Shown piece by piece: positions 1 through 6,102 of a stretch of DNA of 6,326 nucleotides (within the stretch, counting starts at the first letter, position 1; each line of letters opens with the position of its first letter). Both the position numbers and the translations under genes were made by a program. Location of the stretch: positions 1-6,326 of the forward strand of contig CAOWNX010000046.1 of assembly GCA_948552115.1 (NCBI GenBank), in the 5' to 3' direction. Source of the stretch: an uncultured Bacilli bacterium (GTDB lineage Bacteria; Bacillota_I; Bacilli_A; RF39; UBA660). The notes under the pieces are model-generated. The model saw nothing but the letters and a program-made list of their open reading frames with translations. It ran no database searches and was not told the origin of the DNA.

Positions 1-1
1 T

Positions 2-292
2 AATTATGCAAAAGAATTGAATTTTTTATTTCATTTGAAACAAAGAAAAGGAATAATATACTTTAGTTTATACAAATATGGGAAATGAAAGAATTAATAT
101 AATATCAAATAAGGGTAGAAGACAACACAATCAGTTAAATATATATAAAGATACAACCTATGCTTATATAGAAAATATACAAAAATTAGATTAATAAAAG
201 ATATAGTTACTAAGATATATTCTAAAAAGAAAAGTTTATTAATTAAACCTATTGAGGTAAAAAATGAAAAATTGCAAAAAATATTGGAATAA
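2..292 (+). pseudogene. Possible decayed 3' end of an unidentified gene; no intact gene in this stretch
   Basis: No complete gene is visible here. On the plus strand, the frame starting at base 2 is open from the window edge to a TGA at 86-88 (28 codons). A second open piece begins at the ATG at 78-80, in the next frame, and runs to a TAA at 192-194 (38 codons). The first frame reopens at about 149 and runs to a TAA at 290-292, ending with residues LLIKPIEVKNEKLQKILE. One base missing from the A-run at 181-185 would join the second and third pieces into about 71 codons. A second slip near the GGGAAA at 80-85 would join all three. The pieces have a lysine-rich, coding-like make-up, but no family is recognised and the ATG at 78 has no Shine-Dalgarno sequence. 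The hydrophobic reading on the opposite strand is probably only its mirror. It could also be ordinary AT-rich intergenic DNA. Bases 293-350 show nothing further. Confidence 0.28.
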
Positions 293-350
293 TTTAAAGA
301 AATAAATTCAATAAAGGCAAAAAACATTAAAAATCATCATATACTTTTTA

Positions 351-380
351 TTGACATAGAAAAAATCATTATGTTATAAT
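351..380 (+). promoter_or_regulatory. Consensus promoter of the tRNA operon
   Basis: A perfect -35 box TTGACA (351-356) is followed by an 18-base spacer and a perfect -10 box TATAAT (375-380). The spacer ends in TG plus one base, which makes an extended -10. This is the strongest promoter-like sequence in the window, as expected for stable RNA. Transcription should begin near 386-388, leaving a leader of about 20 bases before the first tRNA. That leader can fold into a small hairpin (389-394 with 399-404, loop AAAA) just upstream of the RNase P cleavage point. The hairpin may be incidental. Confidence 0.9.
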
Positions 381-407
381 TAGCATGTCGTTATAAAAAT
401 GACGTAT

Positions 408-500
408 GGAGGAATACCCAAGTCTGGTTGAAGGGATCGGTCTTGAAAACCGACAGGTCGAGCAATCGGCGCAGGGGTTCGAATCCCTTTTCCTCCGCCA
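408..500 (+). tRNA. tRNA-Ser (anticodon UGA)
   Basis: The gene folds as a class II tRNA. The acceptor stem GGAGGAA (408-414) pairs fully with TTCCTCC (490-496), followed by discriminator G497 and an encoded CCA (498-500). The anticodon stem is 437-441 with 449-453. The loop CTTGAAA carries TGA at 444-446, which reads UCA and probably other UCN serine codons. The long variable arm typical of serine tRNAs is present, with stem GTCGA/TCGGC around a GCAA loop (457-470). The T arm is 473-489 with loop TTCGAAT and a G-U pair at 50-64. It is the first gene of a four-tRNA transcript. Confidence 0.97.
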
Positions 501-513
501 CTTTAAATTATAT

Positions 514-590
<77 letters not shown>

Positions 591-594
591 AATT

Positions 595-671
595 GGTTCG
601 TTAGTGTAGTGGTCTATCACGTCTGCCTGTCACGCAGAAGACCACGGGTTCGAATCCCGTACGAACCGCCA
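595..671 (+). tRNA. tRNA-Asp (anticodon GUC)
   Basis: The acceptor stem GGTTCGT (595-601) pairs with ACGAACC (661-667). G668 is the discriminator and CCA is encoded (669-671). The anticodon stem TCTGC/GCAGA encloses the loop CTGTCAC, with GTC at 629-631 reading GAU and GAC. The T arm ACGGG-TTCGAAT-CCCGT (644-660) is fully paired. Only one base separates its CCA from the next tRNA, so processing must cut very close on both sides. Confidence 0.97.
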
Positions 672-672
672 T

Positions 673-748
<76 letters not shown>

Positions 749-760
749 TGAAATTTAACG

Positions 761-783
761 AAAAGTCTGAAAAGGCTTTTTTT
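761..783 (+). terminator. Intrinsic terminator of the tRNA operon
   Basis: An eight-pair stem AAAAGTCT (761-768) with AGGCTTTT (773-780), including one T-G wobble, is closed by the stable GAAA tetraloop (769-772). It runs directly into a T-tract (777-783). Position and form fit Rho-independent termination of the tRNA transcript. The stem has few G-C pairs, so read-through into the VanZ-like gene is possible. Confidence 0.82.
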
Positions 784-839
784 GTGTATAAAAATATTGG
801 AGGAAAAGGTCAAAAAATATAATCTTAAAAAACAAAAAG

Positions 840-853
840 TGACAAATCTGTAA
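840..853 (+). promoter_or_regulatory. Candidate BceR-type operator upstream of the VanZ-like gene
   Basis: The bases read TGACA-AATC-TGTAA, which fits the published consensus TnACA-N4-TGTAA of BceR-like response regulators. Those regulators control peptide-antibiotic detoxification genes in Bacillota. The site ends one base before the place where the -35 box of the -10 at 877-882 should lie. That -35 (about 854-859, GGTCAT) is very poor, the arrangement expected of a promoter that needs an activator. No BceR, BceS or ABC transporter gene is in the window, so the link rests on motif and position alone. Confidence 0.4.
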
Positions 854-876
854 GGTCATAACAATGAAAAATAAGC

Positions 877-882
877 TATAAT
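877..882 (+). promoter_or_regulatory. Probable -10 box of the VanZ-like gene
   Basis: A perfect TATAAT lies 15 bases before the start codon, with no convincing -35 at 16-18 bases. Transcription would start near 889, on the Shine-Dalgarno GGTGAT itself, giving a leader of only about 9 bases. A second TATAAT at 818-823 with TTGGAG at 797-802 (15-base spacer) could be an alternative promoter with a normal-length leader. Confidence 0.5.
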
Positions 883-897
883 AAAAAAGGTGATGCT

Positions 898-2037
898 ATG
901 AATAGCTATATTGAAACGATAAAAACTGCTATAATTTTTTTTCCGGTTATAGCTTTTTTATTTACGCTACCATATATCTTGATACAATATCACAAATATG
1001 GCTCAGTTTATTTTTTAAGAACAATTATTGTTTATTCTTTTATCTTATACTTAATCGTCGCATATTTTTTAGTGATACTACCACTACCTAGTATCGAAGA
1101 TGTAAGAAATTTAACAACGCCTCGATGGCAGTTGATCCCGTTTTCATTCATTAAAGATATAATAACTGCTATACCGCTTCAAATAAATAATCTTCAAACA
1201 TATATTAAAACCATAAAATCCTTTGCTTTTTTCCAAGCTTTCTTTAATATCCTATTATGCCTTCCGTTTGGCGTATATTTACATTATTACTTTAAATACA
1301 ACTTAAAACAAACCATTCTCTATACATTTCTACTCAGTTTATTTTTTGAATTAACCCAATTAAGTGGTCTATATTTTATCTACCCACGTGGTTATCGTCT
1401 ATTTGATGTAGACGATTTAATACTCAACACACTTGGAGGGCTGATTGGATATTATGTTGGCAACATTATTTTAAAAATTTTGCCAAACCGAGAAAAAATT
1501 GACGCAAAATCCTTACAACTAGGAACTAAAGTTTCATTTTTAAGAAGAAGCACCGCTTTTTTCTTAGACTTATTTCTATTCCATTGCATATATGGAATAA
1601 CAAAACTTCTTTTAACAAAAATATTATACATAAATAACATAAACATATGGTTTTATTTCTTCTGTTTAACGATGTACTATATTGTCCTTCCAACATTAAA
1701 AAATAAACAAACTTACGCACATAAATTTTTGAACCTAAAACTATCCACAAATTCAGAAAAACAAGCCAAATGGTATCAAATTGCCACATTCCAATTTTTC
1801 TTTTATTTTGAATACATAGGAAGCTTAGCAATGGCAGCAACGATGATTACATTCATAAATAATACTAATCTATTTAACTCTATAGAACTAAGTCTCATAA
1901 TTATATCTATAGCATTTATTTATTTGATGATATATATTATTTCCATTACAAAAAAAATTTTAGGAAAAACCTTACTATATGAAAAAATAAGTGGAATCAC
2001 TTTAAAAAGTACGATAATTGCTCCATCTCAAGATTAA
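898..2037 (+). CDS. VanZ-like and RDD-domain membrane protein
   Basis: This is a 379-residue multi-pass membrane protein with two recognisable halves. Residues 1-195 are VanZ-like: hydrophobic segments at about 8-30, 41-63, 108-130, 137-160 and 175-195, the FELTQL motif at 150-155, and DVDDLILNTLGG at 170-181. The last two form the conserved acidic core of the VanZ family, where E151 and D170/D172/D173 are the obvious polar residues. Residues 212-365 are an RDD domain with R216, R217 and D224 in its first helix and TYAHKFLNLKL (272-282) matching the usual 'GKxLLGLxV' turn. VanZ from enterococci gives low-level teicoplanin resistance, but the biochemical role of most homologues and of RDD domains is unknown. 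The start follows AAGGTGAT (887-894). Its stop overlaps that of the convergent helicase gene. The family call is firm. Any role in envelope stress is inference, helped by the BceR-type site upstream. Confidence 0.88.
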   Translation: MNSYIETIKTAIIFFPVIAFLFTLPYILIQYHKYGSVYFLRTIIVYSFILYLIVAYFLVILPLPSIEDVRNLTTPRWQLIPFSFIKDIITAIPLQINNLQTYIKTIKSFAFFQAFFNILLCLPFGVYLHYYFKYNLKQTILYTFLLSLFFELTQLSGLYFIYPRGYRLFDVDDLILNTLGGLIGYYVGNIILKILPNREKIDAKSLQLGTKVSFLRRSTAFFLDLFLFHCIYGITKLLLTKILYINNINIWFYFFCLTMYYIVLPTLKNKQTYAHKFLNLKLSTNSEKQAKWYQIATFQFFFYFEYIGSLAMAATMITFINNTNLFNSIELSLIIISIAFIYLMIYIISITKKILGKTLLYEKISGITLKSTIIAPSQD

Positions 2038-3515
2038 AAAAATGTAATTTTAACGTTTCCTTTAAAATCCTTTCTAAGTTCCTTTATAAAAACAGAAGGA
2101 TTACGAACAGGAGCAAGACAATAAACTTTATTTCGAGTTCGAGTTAAAGCAACATAAAACAACCGTCTCTCCTCGTCAAAAATAATATGAGACTCTGGTT
2201 TAAAACAAGAAAAATAGTTCGAAGATTTTATTTGATTAGGAAAACCATACTTACTATTTTCCATATGTAATAAAATTACTACATCCGCTTCCAAGCCTTT
2301 TGCTTGATGAACCGTTAAAAATGAAAAATTAATATTTGGGAATTTCTTTAAAGAAAAATGCTTTTTATTTTTCCATACAATATCATTTTCATTAAAATAA
2401 TATTTCCAATCAAACGAATTTCTTCCTAAAAACAAAATTTCATCATTTACTGAAAAATGCATAGCATGAAGCATCGAAAAAATAGAACGGGGACTTCGGT
2501 AAAAAAATAACTCAATAGGAAAATCTACATGATTCATCGAATAAATATCTTTTTTTAATTGCATTTTATTTTTTAAAACAAAATGATTTGCCATAGAAAT
2601 TAATTCTTGACTATTTCGATAAGTATATTTTAAATAAAAGAAATGAATTTTTGAAAATCGTTCCTTCAGCAAAGAAAAATAATTGGCTTCTGTCCCACTA
2701 AAACGATATATGGATTGACAATCATCCCCAACAACAGTAAATTGCAATTGAAACCTATTAATCAACTCAGTCAAAAAATCAATTCGTACCTTTGAAGAAT
2801 CTTGAAATTCGTCAACAAGAATATGTCGAAAAGGACAATTAGAAAAGCCAGAAATAGATTGAATAGCAAGAGAAATTAAAGAATCAAAATCAACTAACAT
2901 TTGACTTTCCAACTCTGATTGATAAAGTTGAAAAATACAAAAAACAACAATATAAAAAGCCTTCTTTTTTCCAAAAGACCTAGATATTAAGGAAATTAAC
3001 CATTTCTTTGAAAAGCCTTTGGCATAAAAAAGACGAATAAATTGAATAACTTCTTTTTTTAAATTCTCTATTTCTGTACTATTTAAACAATTAAAAAAAT
3101 TTTTAATAAAATAATTATAAAAAGGATAAACAATTTCTAAAAAACACTTTTGAATAGAAGTAATATATGGGGCGTATCCATATATAAACTCATCAAAAAT
3201 AAAATCCAAAAGATCATTCTCACAAAATTCATAAGGAATATAATTTTCATCAAGTAAAAACATTGCAAGCTTATGAAAAGTAAAAACTCTTACTGAGAAT
3301 CCCAATTGCTTTAGTATCTTCTCCTCAAATTCTCGAACAGTTTCATTTGTATAAGAAATCACAACAATTTCCTGAGGATCTAGTCCACCTACCGAAACTA
3401 AATAAGAAATACGTCCTAATAAAGTGTATGTTTTCCCAGTCCCAGCACCAGCGATAATAGCAGAATATGGTTCATTTTGATAAGCAGCTGCTTGTTGATA
3501 AGAATCTAATTTCAT
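2034..3515 (-). CDS. Small UvrD/Rep-type superfamily 1A DNA helicase
   Basis: The 493-residue protein has every SF1A helicase motif in order: Q motif YQQAA (6-10), Walker A AGAGTGKT (22-29), Ia VISYTNETV (52-60), Ib TFHKLA (79-84), Walker B VDEFQD (234-239), III VVGDDCQSIYRFSG (261-274), IV YRNSQEL (299-305), V TVHQAKGLEADVV (401-413) and VI RRLFYVALTRTR (450-461). ATPase and 3'-5' translocation are therefore expected. It is much shorter than PcrA or UvrD (over 700 residues). Only about 95 residues separate motifs IV and V, so the 2B subdomain is absent or minimal, and the protein ends soon after motif VI. Domain 1B is replaced by a Phe/Tyr/Lys-rich segment (about 85-205). The start is fixed by the Q motif at residue 6; no in-frame start lies closer that would keep it. 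No Shine-Dalgarno precedes it. It may act in repair or replication-fork clearing, but the exact subfamily is not recognised. Confidence 0.9.
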   Translation of the reverse strand: MKLDSYQQAAAYQNEPYSAIIAGAGTGKTYTLLGRISYLVSVGGLDPQEIVVISYTNETVREFEEKILKQLGFSVRVFTFHKLAMFLLDENYIPYEFCENDLLDFIFDEFIYGYAPYITSIQKCFLEIVYPFYNYFIKNFFNCLNSTEIENLKKEVIQFIRLFYAKGFSKKWLISLISRSFGKKKAFYIVVFCIFQLYQSELESQMLVDFDSLISLAIQSISGFSNCPFRHILVDEFQDSSKVRIDFLTELINRFQLQFTVVGDDCQSIYRFSGTEANYFSLLKERFSKIHFFYLKYTYRNSQELISMANHFVLKNKMQLKKDIYSMNHVDFPIELFFYRSPRSIFSMLHAMHFSVNDEILFLGRNSFDWKYYFNENDIVWKNKKHFSLKKFPNINFSFLTVHQAKGLEADVVILLHMENSKYGFPNQIKSSNYFSCFKPESHIIFDEERRLFYVALTRTRNKVYCLAPVRNPSVFIKELRKDFKGNVKITFF

Positions 3516-3521
3516 AAAACC

Positions 3522-3549
3522 ATTATAAAAATTCTCAAGAAAAAGTCAA
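3522..3549 (-). promoter_or_regulatory. Promoter of the helicase gene, predicted leaderless transcript
   Basis: Read on the minus strand, TTGACT (3549-3544), a 16-base spacer and TATAAT (3527-3522) are followed by GGTTTT and then the ATG at 3515. Only six bases separate the -10 box from the start codon, so transcription should begin at or within one base of the A of the ATG. There is no purine-rich ribosome binding site, which agrees with leaderless translation. Confidence 0.75.
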
Positions 3550-3632
3550 AAGCTCAAAAAACAAAAACTAATTCAAAAAAATATAAATATTTCATTTTTG
3601 GCAAAGCTAAAGTAAAGAAAGTAGTAGAAAAC

Positions 3633-3661
3633 TTTTCTTTTTTTTCAAAATTAGCTATAAT
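3633..3661 (+). promoter_or_regulatory. Probable promoter of the racemase-ligase-amidotransferase operon
   Basis: A perfect -10 TATAAT lies at 3656-3661. The -35 at 17 bases, TTTTCT (3633-3638), is weak and sits in a T-rich tract. A 13-base near-palindrome, AGAAAACTTTTCT (3626-3638), covers the -35 and could be an operator, but AT-rich palindromes arise easily. The leader would be about 16 bases and contains AAGGA (3671-3675) at good distance from the ATG at 3684. The -10 context AGCTATAAT is the same as that before the VanZ-like gene. Confidence 0.6.
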
Positions 3662-3683
3662 GAAACCATAAAGGAATGATGAT

Positions 3684-4865
3684 ATGTACCGAAAAACATA
3701 TGCAGAAATAGACCATGAAACACTAACTAACAACATCAAAGAGATTATAAAAAAATACCCAGATTATAAATATTACTTTGGAATCGTAAAAAATAATGCC
3801 TATCATCATGGAATCAAAATTGTAAATGCTTTAAAAGAAGGAGGAATTAACTACTTTGCTGTTTCGTCATTAGAAGAAGCGATGGAACTAAGAAAATACA
3901 ATATCGATACACCAGTATTAATTTTAGAACCCATTGAGTCCGAATATATCTATGATTGCATAACCAATAACATCACCATAACCATTGAAAATTTTGAACA
4001 AATCAAAGAAATTAATGACATGAAATTGGCGTATGAATTGAAAATACATTTAAAAATAGATACTGGCATGAATCGAATAGGCTTTAAAGACTCAAAAGAA
4101 TTAGAAAAAACAGTAAAAGTAATCAAAGAAAATGAAAAATTATATTTAGAAGGAATTTACTCTCATTTTGCCACATCTGGAATCGTTGATAAAAATTGGG
4201 ATAAACAATTAAAAAACTTTGAAGCACTCACCCAAAATATCAATTTATCAGAAATTCCTATTGTACATCTAGGAAGAAGTCTAACATTAGTGAACCACGA
4301 AAAAATAAAATTTTGTAATGGAATAAGACTTGGAATAATTATGTATGGTTTTGCTCAAAGTAAACCGATAGATAAAACATTCAAAAGTAAAATTAGAAAT
4401 TGGAAAAAACACCGTATACAAAAAAAGAATAAGATCAGCGAAACAACAGAGCAAAATAATTTAAACTTATCCACAGCCTTCTCTTTATTTACACATGTAA
4501 TGAGCATAAGAAAAATTAATAAAAATGAACCAATCGGTTATAATGCCAATTACAATTCAAAAAAAGATGGTTATATTTTAACATTACCAATAGGATATGC
4601 CGATGGTGTTGACAAATCCTTTCAGTATGTTTCAATAAATAATCAAAAATATCCAATTATTGCCGATTCGATGGATATGTTAATGGTTTTTTCTGATACT
4701 AAAATACAAATAGGAACAAAAGTTGAAATATTTGGAAAGAACATTTCTGTATCAGAAGTCACATCAAAATTAAATTCAAATGCTTATCATTTATTTAACC
4801 AAATCCAAAATAGAGTAACGAGAGTTCATAAAAATCATCAAGAACAAGAAGAAACCAATTATTAA
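3684..4865 (+). CDS. alr: Divergent alanine-racemase-family PLP enzyme
   Basis: The 393 residues span a full Alr fold, a PLP barrel followed by a beta domain. The PLP lysine is K36 in VKNNAYHHG (35-43; usual form VKANAYGHG), with Y40 in place. Further landmarks are LKIDTGMNRIGF (123-134; R131), SHFA (160-163), the pyridine-contacting R215 in RLGIIMYG, the catalytic tyrosine of the partner subunit Y286 in IGYNANY, IGYADG (303-308), SMDM (329-332; usual CMDQ) and the closing NRVTRV (376-381) with Y368 nearby. Oddities are R198 where the phosphate-loop Asn usually stands (HLGRS for HxANS) and a lysine-rich insertion of about 25 residues near 230-262. Alr makes D-Ala for peptidoglycan; relatives such as VanT act on serine. 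As first gene of this operon it probably supplies a D-amino acid to the ligase downstream. Which amino acid is unknown, and it need not be alanine. Start: AAGGA eight bases upstream. Confidence 0.9.
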   Translation: MYRKTYAEIDHETLTNNIKEIIKKYPDYKYYFGIVKNNAYHHGIKIVNALKEGGINYFAVSSLEEAMELRKYNIDTPVLILEPIESEYIYDCITNNITITIENFEQIKEINDMKLAYELKIHLKIDTGMNRIGFKDSKELEKTVKVIKENEKLYLEGIYSHFATSGIVDKNWDKQLKNFEALTQNINLSEIPIVHLGRSLTLVNHEKIKFCNGIRLGIIMYGFAQSKPIDKTFKSKIRNWKKHRIQKKNKISETTEQNNLNLSTAFSLFTHVMSIRKINKNEPIGYNANYNSKKDGYILTLPIGYADGVDKSFQYVSINNQKYPIIADSMDMLMVFSDTKIQIGTKVEIFGKNISVSEVTSKLNSNAYHLFNQIQNRVTRVHKNHQEQEETNY

Positions 4866-4879
4866 GGGGGAATTTTTCC

Positions 4880-6100
4880 ATGGAATTTGAAATATTAATT
4901 TTAGGAAGTGATGCCAATGCTTACTACATGGCAAGATGTACACACGAAGCATACAACAAAAAAGCTTATTTAATCGGAAAAGAGCCACTATCTTTCACAA
5001 AATATTCAAACATATTAAATATCCAATATGAAAAAAGATTATGGGACGAAGAACAATTTGTAAAAACATTAAACCAATTTGCCATAACACATAAAACAAA
5101 AAAAATCTTAACAATAAGTACCAACGAAACTTATATTGAATTTTTAATTAAAAATCGTGAAAAATTAGCCAAAAACTTAATTTATTCTTCACCAAATCTA
5201 GAGACACTCTTATCACTTACCAACAAAGAACAATTCTATAAAACCTATAAAAATTCATTACTCGAATTTCCAGAAACGATTTATTTTGATTGTACTAAAA
5301 ACACAATTATTCCAAGTTCTTTAACATTTCCTGTTATTGTAAAGCCTGCTAATGTTGTAGCCTTCAATCATTTATCCTTTGAAGGTAAAAATAAAATTTA
5401 TAAAATAAATAATTACGAAAGTTTAGAAAAAGTAATAAATATAATAAAAAATGCAGGGTACTCGGATTGTCTAATCATTCAAGAATACATACCTGGAGAC
5501 GATTCAAATCTATTTGATGCAGTAGTATATGTAGATCGAAAACGCAAAGTAAAACTAATTTCATTTGCACAAATTGGACTCCAAGAAAGAACCAAAACAA
5601 TGGTTGGAAATGCAGCAGTATTAATAAATGGTATGAATACTACAAATGGTGACACATTAAAAATGATGAAAATCATCCAAAAATTTATGGAAAGCATCCC
5701 TTATCAAGGCTTTGCAGAATTTGATTTAAAATATGATATTCGAACAAATTCCTTTAAAGTTTTAGAGATTAATGCACGCCAAGGTAGAAGCAGCTATTAT
5801 GTGAGTGCTTTAGGAGCCAATTTAGTAAAAATATTAGTGGATGATTTAATCTATCAAATCGATATAGAAGAAAAAAAATTAACAGACAAGTTATTGCTAA
5901 GTTTTGTTCCAAAAGGAATTATAAAAAAGTATATTGTGAATAGTCAATTTAAAAAAGAGGCACTAAGACTATGGAAGCAAAAGAAAAAAGTAAGCCCGAT
6001 GATTTACAAAAAAGATAAAAATATCAAACGATTTTTCATGTTAAAAAAAAGATTATGGAATTACAAAAAAGAATACAAAAATAGTTATTGGAGGTCGTAG
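4880..6100 (+). CDS. ATP-grasp carboxylate-amine ligase, D-aspartate ligase (Asl)-like
   Basis: This is a 406-residue ATP-grasp enzyme. The N-terminal domain opens with ILGSDANAYYMARCTHEAY (7-25), which resembles the start of the D-aspartate ligases (AslA/Asl-fm) that attach D-Asp to the side-chain amine of lysine in peptidoglycan precursors. ATP-grasp landmarks follow: VIVKPA (152-157; K155 for ATP), IQEYIPG (200-206), EFDLKYD (280-286) and VLEINARQGRSSYYV (294-308), with E280/D282, E296 and N298 placed to bind magnesium. The reaction expected is carboxylate activation by ATP and transfer to an amine. Residues 345-406 are strongly basic and aromatic, ending KEYKNSYWRS, and could touch the membrane or a lipid-linked precursor. 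The Shine-Dalgarno AAGGGGG (4864-4870) overlaps the racemase stop, so the genes are co-transcribed. ATP-grasp is certain. The Asl relationship is likely, from recalled family sequence. The substrate is inference. Confidence 0.85.
   Translation: MEFEILILGSDANAYYMARCTHEAYNKKAYLIGKEPLSFTKYSNILNIQYEKRLWDEEQFVKTLNQFAITHKTKKILTISTNETYIEFLIKNREKLAKNLIYSSPNLETLLSLTNKEQFYKTYKNSLLEFPETIYFDCTKNTIIPSSLTFPVIVKPANVVAFNHLSFEGKNKIYKINNYESLEKVINIIKNAGYSDCLIIQEYIPGDDSNLFDAVVYVDRKRKVKLISFAQIGLQERTKTMVGNAAVLINGMNTTNGDTLKMMKIIQKFMESIPYQGFAEFDLKYDIRTNSFKVLEINARQGRSSYYVSALGANLVKILVDDLIYQIDIEEKKLTDKLLLSFVPKGIIKKYIVNSQFKKEALRLWKQKKKVSPMIYKKDKNIKRFFMLKKRLWNYKKEYKNSYWRS
6090..6094 (+). promoter_or_regulatory. Ribosome binding site of the asparagine-synthase-like gene
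   Basis: GGAGG lies inside the last codons of the ligase gene, eight bases before the ATG at 6103. It fixes that start, which is confirmed by the Met-Cys-Gly N-terminus required for the catalytic cysteine. The arrangement favours translational coupling. Confidence 0.85.
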
Positions 6101-6102
6101 AA

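Noticed and set aside
94..327. Minus-strand 77-codon hydrophobic open frame
   Set aside because: The Phe/Ile/Tyr/Leu-rich make-up is what the reverse of lysine-rich AT-rich DNA gives. It has no ribosome binding site and the plus strand reads more like former coding sequence.
791..810. Strong Shine-Dalgarno-like GGAGG at 799-803 before the VanZ-like gene
   Set aside because: No start codon with an open frame follows at suitable distance; the GTG at 839 reads only a few codons before a stop.
1452..1840. Two minus-strand open frames inside the VanZ-like gene
   Set aside because: They are shadows of a gene with clear VanZ and RDD motifs on the plus strand and lack start signals.
3581..3594. AT-only inverted repeat in the divergent helicase-racemase intergenic region
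   Set aside because: The arms are five A/T bases, expected by chance at this base composition, and no T-tract or promoter element is aligned with it.
5479..5697. Minus-strand 72-codon open frame inside the ligase gene
   Set aside because: It is antisense to conserved ATP-grasp motifs and has no recognisable features.
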